Origin: Acidiferrobacterales bacterium
GTDB lineage: Bacteria; Pseudomonadota; Gammaproteobacteria; Acidiferrobacterales; Sulfurifustaceae
DNA length: 32,860 nt
Direction of reading: 5' to 3'
Assembly (NCBI GenBank): GCA_015492195.1
Contig: WGFP01000230.1
Location: 1-32,860, forward strand
A model generated the notes under the pieces. It saw nothing but the letters and a program-made list of their open reading frames with translations, searched no databases and had not been told where the DNA came from. This document shows, one piece after another, positions 18,709 to 26,184 of the stretch (positions are counted from its first letter, which is position 1; every line of letters starts with the position of its first letter). A program made the translations under genes and the position numbers.

Positions 18709-20361
18709 ATGACCAAATTCATTTTTGTGACCGGCGGTGTGGTTTCTTCCCTTGGAAAAGGGATCGCTTCCGCCTCCCTCGCTTCGATACTCGAGGCGCG
18801 CGGCCTCAAAGTCACCCTTCTCAAGCTGGACCCCTATATCAACGTTGATCCGGGCACCATGAGTCCGTTCCAGCACGGCGAGGTATACGTCACCGAAGAC
18901 GGGGCGGAAACGGATCTGGATCTCGGCCACTATGAACGCTTCGTGCGCACCACCATGACCCGGGACAACAATTTCACCACCGGCCGCATCTACGAAAGCG
19001 TCATCCGCAAGGAACGCCGCGGCGATTACCTGGGCGCCACCGTGCAGGTCATCCCCCATATCACGGATGAAATCAAGCACAGCATTATACGGGGCGCCGA
19101 TGCAGCGGATGTAGCCATGGTGGAGATCGGCGGTACGGTGGGCGACATCGAATCCCAGCCGTTTCTGGAAACCATCCGCCAGATGGGCATCGAATTCGGC
19201 CCACACAACGTGGCGTACGTCCACCTCACGCTGGTTCCCTATATCGCCGTTACCGGGGAGATGAAAACCAAGCCGACGCAACACTCCGTCAAGGAGTTGC
19301 GCTCCATCGGTATCCAGCCCGACGCGCTGTTATGCCGTGTGGATCGCCGGCTTCCCGACGAGGAACGCCGGAAAATCGCCTTGTTTACCAACGTTCCCGC
19401 CAAGGCGGTGATCTCGGCGGTGGATGTGGACAGCATCTACAAGATTCCGGTCTTGCTCCATGAGCAAAAGCTGGACGATATTGTGATTGAAAAGCTGCAA
19501 TTAAAAGCGCCGCCCGCCGACCTTTCGCAATGGGAGAAAGTCGTTCACGACCTGGAGCATCCAACCGCCGAAGTGACCGTGGCGATGGTGGGAAAGTACG
19601 TCAATCTCGCCGATTCGTATAAATCATTGTCCGAGGCCTTGGTGCATGCCGGCATCCATACACATACACGGGTAAATATCCGTTACGTGGATTCTGAAAT
19701 GATCGAGAGCAAGGGGACGTCTCTTTTAAAGGATGTGGATGCGATTCTGGTTCCCGGCGGCTTCGGCGAGCGCGGGATCGAAGGCAAGATCATGGCGATT
19801 AATTATGCGCGCGTGAACGGAGTTCCCTATCTCGGTATCTGTCTTGGGATGCAGCTCGCCGTCATTGAATACGCGCGCCACGTGGCGGGCCTGGAAGACG
19901 CGCACAGCACGGAGTTCAACACGAAAACCCCCCATCCCGTGATCGCCATGATTACCGAATGGACCACGTCTCAGGGAACCACCGAGAAGCGCAAGGCCGG
20001 CGATGACCTGGGGGGAACCATGCGCCTCGGCGGTCAGGAATGTAGGCTGCTGCCGGCCTCGCGGGTTCGTGTTTTATACGGCAGGGATTCCATTGTCGAG
20101 CGTCACCGTCACCGTTACGAATTCAATAATCAGTATCGGCAACTATTACAGGAAAAGGGAATGGTGTTGGCAGGCACATCCGTAGACGGGATGCTTGTGG
20201 AGATTATCGAGCTGCCCGATCATCCCTGGTTTATCGGCGTGCAATTTCATCCGGAGTTTACTTCGACACCACGTGACGGCCATCCTCTTTTTACCGGATA
20301 CATCAAGGCGGCCAGGGCTCGACGTTCGGGCGCTGTGCCGAAACAGGCCTTGGCCCAATGA
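18709..20361 (+). CDS. pyrG: CTP synthase
   Basis: Converts UTP to CTP using ATP and glutamine-derived ammonia. The N-terminal amidoligase domain begins with TGGVVSSLGKG (residues 8-18) and contains the GGTVGDIESQPFLE signature. The C-terminal glutamine amidotransferase domain has nucleophile C378 in YLGICLGMQL and the H514/E516 pair in QFHPEF. Length is 550 residues, typical. Its stop overlaps the start of kdsA by four bases, so the CTP maker and the Kdo-8-phosphate maker are coupled; CTP is the substrate for activating Kdo and for CdsA. Confidence 0.97.
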   Translation: MTKFIFVTGGVVSSLGKGIASASLASILEARGLKVTLLKLDPYINVDPGTMSPFQHGEVYVTEDGAETDLDLGHYERFVRTTMTRDNNFTTGRIYESVIRKERRGDYLGATVQVIPHITDEIKHSIIRGADAADVAMVEIGGTVGDIESQPFLETIRQMGIEFGPHNVAYVHLTLVPYIAVTGEMKTKPTQHSVKELRSIGIQPDALLCRVDRRLPDEERRKIALFTNVPAKAVISAVDVDSIYKIPVLLHEQKLDDIVIEKLQLKAPPADLSQWEKVVHDLEHPTAEVTVAMVGKYVNLADSYKSLSEALVHAGIHTHTRVNIRYVDSEMIESKGTSLLKDVDAILVPGGFGERGIEGKIMAINYARVNGVPYLGICLGMQLAVIEYARHVAGLEDAHSTEFNTKTPHPVIAMITEWTTSQGTTEKRKAGDDLGGTMRLGGQECRLLPASRVRVLYGRDSIVERHRHRYEFNNQYRQLLQEKGMVLAGTSVDGMLVEIIELPDHPWFIGVQFHPEFTSTPRDGHPLFTGYIKAARARRSGAVPKQALAQ

Positions 20362-21203
20362 GGCTATGTAATTTTGAGGTCGGGCTGGACCATCCTTTCT
20401 TTTTGATCGCCGGCCCCTGTGTGGTTGAGTCCGAGGCACTTGCGCTTGAGACCGCCGGCGCGCTTAAGGAGATCACGGCGAGCCTCAATATTCCTTTTAT
20501 CTATAAATCGTCCTACGACAAGGCCAATCGCAGTTCCGCCGGGTCCTTTCGCGGCCTGGGAATGGAAAAGGGGCTTGCAATTCTTGAGAAGGTCAGGCGC
20601 GAAATCGGCGTGCCGGTGCTGACCGATGTGCATGACATCCCGGAGATCGACGCGGTTGCATCCGCAGTGGATGTTTTACAAACACCGGCGTTTCTGTGTC
20701 GCCAAACGGATTTTATTCAGGCCGTGGTGGCGGCCGGCAGGCCGGTCAATATCAAGAAGGGCCAGTTTCTTGCGCCGGGGGACATGAAAAACGTGGTCGA
20801 CAAAGCGATTGCTGCCGGCGGTAAGGACCGGATCCTCGTCTGTGAACGCGGCGTGAGCTTCGGATACAATAACCTGGTTTCCGACATGCGTGCACTCACC
20901 ATCCTGCGTGAGACCGGTTGCCCGGTGGTCTTCGACGCCACCCATTCGGTGCAACTGCCCGGCGGGAAGGGCACGCGTTCCGACGGTCAGCGCGAGTTTG
21001 TCCCGGTGCTGGCGCGGGCCGCAATCGCAAGCGGCGTGGCCGGACTTTTTATGGAGACGCACCCAAACCCCGATAAAGCGTTGAGCGATGGCCCAAACGC
21101 CTGGCCGCTCGGGCGCATGAAAGACCTGCTGCGTACGCTGAAGAAACTGGATGCTTGTGTTAAACAGGAAGGTTTTGCCGAAATGTCGCTTCACTTGAAT
21201 TGA
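20358..21203 (+). CDS. kdsA: 3-deoxy-8-phosphooctulonate synthase
   Basis: Condenses phosphoenolpyruvate with D-arabinose 5-phosphate to make Kdo-8-phosphate for the LPS inner core. A single TIM barrel of 281 residues. IAGPCVVES near residue 17, KSSYDKANRSS (substrate-binding Lys/Asn), VLTDVH and DATHSVQLPGG are the family's conserved loops. The ATG overlaps the pyrG stop in an ATGA. eno follows after 36 bases; enolase makes the phosphoenolpyruvate this enzyme uses. Metal dependence (a Cys in the active site versus Asn) was not resolved by eye. Confidence 0.97.
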   Translation: MRLCNFEVGLDHPFFLIAGPCVVESEALALETAGALKEITASLNIPFIYKSSYDKANRSSAGSFRGLGMEKGLAILEKVRREIGVPVLTDVHDIPEIDAVASAVDVLQTPAFLCRQTDFIQAVVAAGRPVNIKKGQFLAPGDMKNVVDKAIAAGGKDRILVCERGVSFGYNNLVSDMRALTILRETGCPVVFDATHSVQLPGGKGTRSDGQREFVPVLARAAIASGVAGLFMETHPNPDKALSDGPNAWPLGRMKDLLRTLKKLDACVKQEGFAEMSLHLN

Positions 21204-21239
21204 TTTCCGTTCCCTAAAGGTCTTTAAAAAATAACGATC

Positions 21240-22532
21240 ATGCCTTTGATAGCAGATGTCCATGCGCGTGAGATTCTCGATTCGCGCGGCAATCCCACGG
21301 TCGAGGCGGACGTGCTCTTGAAGTCCGGCGCCATGGGCCGTGCCTCCGTGCCTTCAGGCGCTTCAACCGGCAGTCGCGAGGCCGTGGAATTGCGCGACGG
21401 AGATGTCAGACGTTATGAAGGCAAGGGCGTCACAAAGGCGGTCGGCCACATAAACGGCGAGATACGCAAGGCGCTTGTCGGGCAAGACTCCCGCGATCAG
21501 AGGAGAATCGATCACAGCTTAATCGAGCTTGATGGGACGGAGAACAAACATCGTCTGGGAGCGAACGCCATCCTTGCCGTTTCCCTTGCCTGCGCGCGCG
21601 CGGCCGCCGCCCATAACCGATTGCCCCTCTACCGCTATTTGGCTGAGAGTGGCCATGGTGAGCGACCTAGTACGCTGCCGGTGCCGATGATGAATATCCT
21701 CAACGGTGGTGCACACGCCGACAACAATATTGATGTTCAGGAATTCATGATCCTTCCCGTCGGCGCGCCCACGTTCTCAGAGGCGCTGCGCTGCGGGGCG
21801 GAGGTGTTTCACGCCTTGAAAAGCGTGTTGCGCCGCCAGGGCATGAATACTGCGGTGGGCGATGAGGGCGGCTTTGCCCCCGATCTGGCCTCAAATGAAG
21901 CGGCAATCACAGTAATCCTGGAAGGAATTGAAGCTGCGGGTTACAAGCCGGGCAGGGATGTTTATTTGGGCATCGATGCCGCCAGCACGGAGTTTTACAA
22001 AGATGGCCGCTACGTGCTCGCCTCTGAGGGAAGTTTTAAGGCCAATGAGTTTGTCAAGATCCTGGCCGGTTGGGTGAAGAAATACCCCATCATCACGATT
22101 GAGGACGGTTGCAGCGAGGATGACTGGGAGGGTTGGGCGCTGCTCACGCGCGAATTGGGGAAACAGATTCAGCTCGTGGGCGATGACCTTTTTGTCACCA
22201 ACTGCAAAATTCTGGAACGGGGCATTCAGCAAGGAATCGCCAATTCCATTTTAATCAAGGTTAACCAGATCGGCACGCTGACGGAAACCCTGGAGGCGGT
22301 CGCCATGGCGAAGCAGGCCGGCTACACCGCCGTTATTTCGCATCGCTCGGGGGAGACCGAGGACACCATTATCGCCGATATCGCCGTCGCCGCCGGCACC
22401 GGCCAGATCAAGACCGGATCACTGTCACGCTCGGATCGGGTCGCCAAGTATAATCAGTTGCTGCGGATCGAGGAGGCATTGGGTACAGAGGCGCGCTATC
22501 CGGGAAAACACGCGTTCCCTATGTTATCTTGA
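21240..22532 (+). CDS. eno: Enolase
   Basis: Interconverts 2-phosphoglycerate and phosphoenolpyruvate in glycolysis and gluconeogenesis; in gammaproteobacteria it also scaffolds in the RNA degradosome. SGASTG near the N terminus is the mobile active-site loop. The metal/acid residues lie in GDEGGFAP and in the DGCSEDDWEGW and GDDLFVTN segments. K340 in IKVNQIGT and H368 in SHRSGETEDT complete the active site. Length is 430 residues, normal. It is the last large gene of the + strand run, before a 226-base gap with a repeat and then ftsB. Confidence 0.97.
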   Translation: MPLIADVHAREILDSRGNPTVEADVLLKSGAMGRASVPSGASTGSREAVELRDGDVRRYEGKGVTKAVGHINGEIRKALVGQDSRDQRRIDHSLIELDGTENKHRLGANAILAVSLACARAAAAHNRLPLYRYLAESGHGERPSTLPVPMMNILNGGAHADNNIDVQEFMILPVGAPTFSEALRCGAEVFHALKSVLRRQGMNTAVGDEGGFAPDLASNEAAITVILEGIEAAGYKPGRDVYLGIDAASTEFYKDGRYVLASEGSFKANEFVKILAGWVKKYPIITIEDGCSEDDWEGWALLTRELGKQIQLVGDDLFVTNCKILERGIQQGIANSILIKVNQIGTLTETLEAVAMAKQAGYTAVISHRSGETEDTIIADIAVAAGTGQIKTGSLSRSDRVAKYNQLLRIEEALGTEARYPGKHAFPMLS

Positions 22533-22563
22533 AACTGGGGGGATGATTTAAGGGGGATCTGAT

Positions 22564-22671
22564 TAATTATGAATATTCACCGCAAAGACGCAGAGAACGC
22601 AAAGAAATGATGGAATCAAAATAGAGAAATCTCCGCGCGCTTTGCGCCTTTGCGGTAAAAACTTATAATTA
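22564..22671. repeat. CGCAAAG-type imperfect inverted repeat
   Basis: Two arms of about 31 bases face each other across about 44 bases. The left arm (22564-22594) contains TAATTAT and ACCGCAAAG-A-CGCA. The right arm (22640-22671), read on the opposite strand, contains the same TAATTAT and ACCGCAAAG-G-CGCA at the same spacing. About 26 of 31 positions match. The CGCAAAG words are further repeated in tandem within the left arm. The form resembles dispersed palindromic intergenic repeats found in many copies in bacterial genomes. Only one copy is in this window, so the repeat status is inferred. Confidence 0.6.
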
Positions 22672-22758
22672 GAGATTCCTTAAGCGGTTGAGACAAGGGC
22701 GCGATATAACGCCCCCACTAAACGAAACCGCCTTTTCTTTTGCGTAACCGCGTATACA

Positions 22759-23046
22759 ATGAAAATAATGAAGCCCATCACCTACACACTTCTTGGTCTG
22801 CTGTTGCTGTTGCAATACCCTCTATGGTTTGGCGGCGGGGGGCTCCTGACTTTGTGGCGACTGCATCAGGAAATCAGCATACAGCAAGAGGAAAATCTGC
22901 GCCTGAAAGAAAGAAATCAGGCCCTGGAGGCCAGGGTCCTCAACCTGAAACAGGGGCTTGATTCAATCGAAGAACGGGCGCGTATCGAGCTTGGTATGGT
23001 GAAAAGGGGGGAAACCTTCTATCGGATCGTTGAAATGCCTGATTGA
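22759..23046 (+). CDS. ftsB: Cell division protein FtsB
   Basis: Small bitopic divisome protein that, with FtsL and FtsQ, forms the complex that activates septal peptidoglycan synthesis. A single membrane helix (about residues 5-24, with LLQYPLWFG) is followed by a periplasmic coiled coil (about 33-70) and the conserved ERARIELGMVKRGETFYRIV ending. Length is 95 residues from the ATG at 22759; an ATG three codons later (22768) is equally plausible and no ribosome-binding site decides between them. In many relatives ftsB is followed by ispD and ispF; here the next gene is on the other strand. Confidence 0.93.
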   Translation: MKIMKPITYTLLGLLLLLQYPLWFGGGGLLTLWRLHQEISIQQEENLRLKERNQALEARVLNLKQGLDSIEERARIELGMVKRGETFYRIVEMPD

Positions 23047-23109
23047 TAATGGTCTTCTTCACTTTTATCAACCAACCGCGCAGGGAAACAACAGCAAAAT
23101 TGTACAAAC

Positions 23110-23133
23110 AACAATCGCTTACGATCGTTTTTT
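23110..23133. terminator. Possible bidirectional terminator between ftsB and the opposing gene
   Basis: AACAATCG at 23110-23117 pairs with CGATCGTT at 23122-23129 around a 4-base loop. Seven of eight pairs are Watson-Crick; the eighth is a mismatch on the + strand transcript and a G-U pair on the - strand transcript. The + strand continues as a run of six T. It lies 63 bases after ftsB and 57 bases after the end of the convergent gene, as expected for a shared terminator. The stem is short and only half GC. Confidence 0.45.
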
Positions 23134-23186
23134 GTCACGATGAGGGGTAATCAAAATAAAATAGGGTGGTGGGACTACTTGGGGAT

Positions 23187-23792
23187 CTACTCAGCAGGGA
23201 AGACCGTGTTCATTTCCGCCGTTCTCAAGGCCTCGGCGGCTTCTTCCGTTTTGGAAAGCATCTCAGAGAAGTTTCTTGTTGTTTGGCTGAAAGCCCGGTT
23301 CGCCGCCCGGTTTACTTCTTTTTCCGCTTGTTGAAGTAAATTCAGGAATCGCTCGTAACTGATACGGGTCAGGTAGGCATTCTTCAACAGCGAATGGTAG
23401 CTGTCTCCCTCTGCTTTGAGAAGTTTAACGTAATGATCGATGAGGAGATCTATCTCTTTCAGTTGTTTCCGGCGTATCTCCTTTGCCGGTTCGGCGTAAC
23501 CCCCTTCTGAACTGGGAAGACACCCGGCCAGTGCCTGTTCTTTTGGTATACCTCTCTCTACCATATCAAAGGCTGCATTCAGAGCCGCTTTCTTGGTAGT
23601 CATAAACTCCTTGGCTACCGCTTCCAACGCCGGCTTATACTGCCGATAACCGAGAAGATACTGAACAAAAATGATCGGGATTACGATCATCCAGGCCGAA
23701 AGCCGCGGCCTGTCCACAATCTTGTCCGCCAGCAAGTCTGCAAACCGGCGTTCCTGGGAAAAAATGAGTTCGTATCTTGTTTCTATGGACAT
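23187..23792 (-). CDS. Unrecognised membrane-anchored protein, 201 residues
   Basis: I do not recognise a family with confidence. From the ATG at 23792, which has an AGGGGG ribosome-binding site four bases upstream, the protein is 201 residues. A charged N-terminal helix with SQERRFADLLADK is followed by one membrane helix at about 31-48. The rest is a long, mostly helical, charged region (about 50-201), likely coiled coil near 125-185, with two tracts rich in Glu/Lys. There is no signal peptide of the usual kind; N-terminus-in topology is likely. The gene is the last of a - strand group led by a YeiH-family transporter, which hints at an accessory role, but this is inference from position only. 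Confidence 0.8.
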   Translation of the reverse strand: MSIETRYELIFSQERRFADLLADKIVDRPRLSAWMIVIPIIFVQYLLGYRQYKPALEAVAKEFMTTKKAALNAAFDMVERGIPKEQALAGCLPSSEGGYAEPAKEIRRKQLKEIDLLIDHYVKLLKAEGDSYHSLLKNAYLTRISYERFLNLLQQAEKEVNRAANRAFSQTTRNFSEMLSKTEEAAEALRTAEMNTVFPAE

Positions 23793-23947
23793 CATACCCC
23801 CTCGCTGCACTCCACCGACCGCCGACACCCCTGCTTTAATCGCGGTGGCTGATGGTTATCATTACGATAGAGATTGCCCGGCAGGGATAATTATTCAAGT
23901 GCGTGGCGTTCAATTACTGCGCGGTCTCCGGGCGTTTCAATGCCCAG

Positions 23948-24199
23948 CTATTTCGTCTGCGACTCCTTTTCGGAATAATCCCGCAACACCATATTCTTCC
24001 GGGGGTTATAGTCGCGATGGTGAAGCAGTTCAAACTCTATCTCCCAGATTCTTTCCACTTCTCCGTAAAAGATGGCGCTGGTCTCCAGACCACTCTCGCG
24101 CAGGTCGGTAATCTGTTGTCCGAATCCTCCCAGGCGCTCCAGCGCCGGAGCTATAACGGTCAATCCGGCCAGCAGGAGGACCCCCCCAATAAACGCCAT
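23948..24199 (-). CDS. Unrecognised small membrane protein, 83 residues
   Basis: No family is recognised. I place the start at the ATG at 24199 (83 residues). A GTG at 24283 would give 111 residues, but the extra 28 codons span a strong terminator hairpin, and their translation looks unlike a conserved domain. From the chosen start the protein opens directly with a membrane helix (about 1-20) and then has a soluble, acidic tail of about 60 residues with IFYGEVERIWEIEFELLHHRDYNP. It lies between the YeiH-like gene and the 201-residue gene on the same strand. No clear ribosome-binding site precedes the ATG, so its expression is uncertain. Confidence 0.6.
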   Translation of the reverse strand: MAFIGGVLLLAGLTVIAPALERLGGFGQQITDLRESGLETSAIFYGEVERIWEIEFELLHHRDYNPRKNMVLRDYSEKESQTK

Positions 24200-24210
24200 C
24201 CAGCGGTAAA

Positions 24211-24243
24211 AAGGATGGCCGGGTGGGAAACCCCACCCGGCCA
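24211..24243 (-). terminator. Strong intrinsic terminator after the yeiH-like gene
   Basis: On the - strand, TGGCCGGGTGGG (24243-24232) pairs perfectly with CCCACCCGGCCA (24227-24216) around a GTTT loop, a 12-base-pair GC-rich stem, followed by TCC and then five T ending at 24208. It begins 50 bases after the stop codon of the YeiH-family gene. This is the clearest hairpin in the window. It would cut or reduce transcription into the two small genes downstream. Confidence 0.75.
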
Positions 24244-24292
24244 GCTTGCTCCTTCCAGACGCTCCTGGTGCCGGCGTCCTCACGGTGCCCGA

Positions 24293-26047
24293 TTACTCCA
24301 TAATCCGCGCCGTGATGTCCGGAAACACGATGAAGAACATCAGATACGCCATGGCCAGGGTCAATATCAGATTGAACGTCTGTCCGGCTACGTAAAGAAT
24401 GACCGGCTTGCCGCCCTTGAAGTGTACGGCCAACTCACGGAAGTTGGTGGCCAGGCCAATGCTCACAAACGCCAGGGCGAAGAACCAGCCGCGGAAACGG
24501 TTCGCCCAAGACAGCATCCCTTGGTCGATCATCACCTTGCCCCAGTCGTGGCCCATGGTCCCGTACATCACGGAAAACACGATCGAGGCGCCGATAAAGC
24601 CGAGGATGAACTTGGGGAAACGGCTCCAGATCTCGGCCATGGCTGCCCCAAAGCCAAGGTTCACTTGTCCGGCCGTGCCTGAGCGTTCACGCTCTATTTT
24701 CAGGGCCCAGTAGGCCGCTACACAGAAGGCCATGACGCCGATCATGATGTTTTGGATCATCTTGATGGTGGCCGCCGTATACATAGCCACCGGTCCGATC
24801 AACTCACCCGCTGCGACCACCGACCCGGTATTGTCGACGGTGCCGCCGATCCAGGCGCCGGCCAACACCTCGTGCATTCCCACATAGTTAGCAAATGCGG
24901 GCAGGGCGAATATCATGATCGCCACGAAGACCATGGACAGGCCGATGGCCAACGTCAGCTCCTCCTTCTTGGCCCGGCAGGCGGCCGCGCAGGCAATCGC
25001 CGCCGACACACCGGATACGGACATATCGGCCGAGATGGTAATGTTCAACTCCTTGGACGGCATCTTGACGAGCTTCTGCCCGAACCAGTAGGTGCCGATG
25101 AGCACGATGGGAGTCACCACCCAGGCCACAAAGATGCCGGGGATACCGATAAGCACAATCTTGCCGATCAGAATACGCGCACCCAGCAACACCAGACCGG
25201 TCTTAATGTAGAATTCGGTCTGGACGGCCGGCTTCAGCCACTTGGGCGTTCCTATGGTATTCGCGACCAAAAGGCCTATGATCAATGCAAACAGGACATA
25301 CGAAAGGCCAAGAGTTTTCATGGTGGTCTGTTTGGAGATCATGTAGGCCATCACTGCAATCACAAACACCACTGGAAAGGCAATCAGGAATTTCCGCGCA
25401 CTGTGGCCCATAAAACGCATGCCGATGGCGAAAATAATCCCTATAGCAACCATGAGCACCGCGAGGCTGGGAATCAGATTGTAGGGTTTGGCCTTAGCCT
25501 TTTTCTTGATCTTCCCCTCGGCCCGTTTGGCGGCGCGCCAGTCCGCGATTGCCGCCTTTGCCTGTTCATTTAGAGAATTATCCTGGAAGTTGGCAGCCGC
25601 GGCCGCGGCTTCGGCTTCTTCAGCCTTGGCGCGGGCCGCCTTGGTCGCCGCCTTGGCATTGGCGTACTTCTCCGCGTTTGCCGCCCGGATGGCCGCCGCG
25701 TCCTCCTCGCTCAGGTAGAGGGAGGAAATCGGGTTGCTCGTCCATTTTTTCGGCCTGTTCGTATAGGCGTACAGAGTCTTCATCGGCGCGACCTTCTTGG
25801 CCTTCAATTTCTTCTTCTTGTCCTCGGCATCGAAATAGGCGAGGGTTCGGAAAGGCGCCCGCTCCGATTCTTGCTGCATAATGGCGTTTGACTTGTCGAA
25901 CGTGGCTTGCATGTTCTTCGGCGGGTTGGGTATGACAAGAATCATCCCGAGCACCAGCAGAAACACGCCCAGCCATATGGACCATAAATCCTCCGTATTC
26001 CACCAGCTCGGTCGGTCAGCAATAGTTTTACTTTTTTGGTTAACCAT
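24293..26047 (-). CDS. YeiH/UPF0324-family membrane protein (putative sulfate exporter type) with long N-terminal insert
   Basis: Multi-pass inner-membrane protein. The C-terminal part (about 190-584) matches the YeiH family, annotated as putative sulfate exporters. GLVLLGARILIG, the polar ISADMSVSGVSAAIACAAACRAKKEELTLA region (shown in part: SGVSAAIACAAACRAKKEE), GAWIGGTVDNTGSVVAAGEL and the IGLATNFRELA ending are its conserved segments. E. coli YeiH is about 350 residues; this one is 584. The extra part is a first membrane helix (22-40) and a loop of about 145 residues (41-187), very rich in Ala, Lys and Glu, with an almost pure Ala/Lys/Glu helix at 114-152. A GAGG ribosome-binding site precedes the ATG. 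The function and the substrate are not proven for the family. Confidence 0.85.
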   Translation of the reverse strand: MVNQKSKTIADRPSWWNTEDLWSIWLGVFLLVLGMILVIPNPPKNMQATFDKSNAIMQQESERAPFRTLAYFDAEDKKKKLKAKKVAPMKTLYAYTNRPKKWTSNPISSLYLSEEDAAAIRAANAEKYANAKAATKAARAKAEEAEAAAAAANFQDNSLNEQAKAAIADWRAAKRAEGKIKKKAKAKPYNLIPSLAVLMVAIGIIFAIGMRFMGHSARKFLIAFPVVFVIAVMAYMISKQTTMKTLGLSYVLFALIIGLLVANTIGTPKWLKPAVQTEFYIKTGLVLLGARILIGKIVLIGIPGIFVAWVVTPIVLIGTYWFGQKLVKMPSKELNITISADMSVSGVSAAIACAAACRAKKEELTLAIGLSMVFVAIMIFALPAFANYVGMHEVLAGAWIGGTVDNTGSVVAAGELIGPVAMYTAATIKMIQNIMIGVMAFCVAAYWALKIERERSGTAGQVNLGFGAAMAEIWSRFPKFILGFIGASIVFSVMYGTMGHDWGKVMIDQGMLSWANRFRGWFFALAFVSIGLATNFRELAVHFKGGKPVILYVAGQTFNLILTLAMAYLMFFIVFPDITARIME

Positions 26048-26064
26048 GGCGTTTTTTCCTCATT

Positions 26065-26094
26065 GTGTGGCTTTACATGGTGTGGCTTTACATG
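26065..26094. repeat. Perfect 15-base tandem duplication in the leader of the yeiH-like gene
   Basis: GTGTGGCTTTACATG occurs twice in direct succession (26065-26079 and 26080-26094), ending 18 bases before the start codon on the - strand. Both copies are identical, pointing to a recent slippage event or a paired protein-binding site. Confidence 0.8.
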
Positions 26095-26140
26095 AGATTA
26101 AATGCATCCAGCGTTTGGTGTTTGCTAAAGTCCGTGTAAT

Positions 26141-26184
26141 TTATTTTTATAGAAAAATAATTCACTTATTTTTATTCGGGTCAA
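26141..26184 (-). promoter_or_regulatory. Candidate promoter of the yeiH-like gene
   Basis: On the - strand, TTGACC (26184-26179) and AATTAT (26162-26157) are spaced by 16 bases, a fair sigma-70 pair, with a leader of about 100 bases before the start codon. The -10 overlaps one arm of a perfect hairpin, TTATTTTT at 26141-26148 with AAAAATAA at 26153-26160, which could serve as an operator or ease melting. The call rests on consensus matching only. Confidence 0.35.

Noticed and set aside
18491..18712. 73-codon + strand frame between tilS and pyrG as a leader peptide gene
   Set aside because: No ribosome-binding site, starts inside tilS and has no pattern typical of leader peptides.
18376..19284. 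302-codon open frame on the - strand across tilS and pyrG
   Set aside because: It crosses two firmly identified genes on the other strand and matches nothing.
24752..25573. 273-codon open frame on the + strand opposite the yeiH-like gene
   Set aside because: Antisense of a recognised membrane-protein core; its product is full of His, Asp and Gly with no hydrophobic core.
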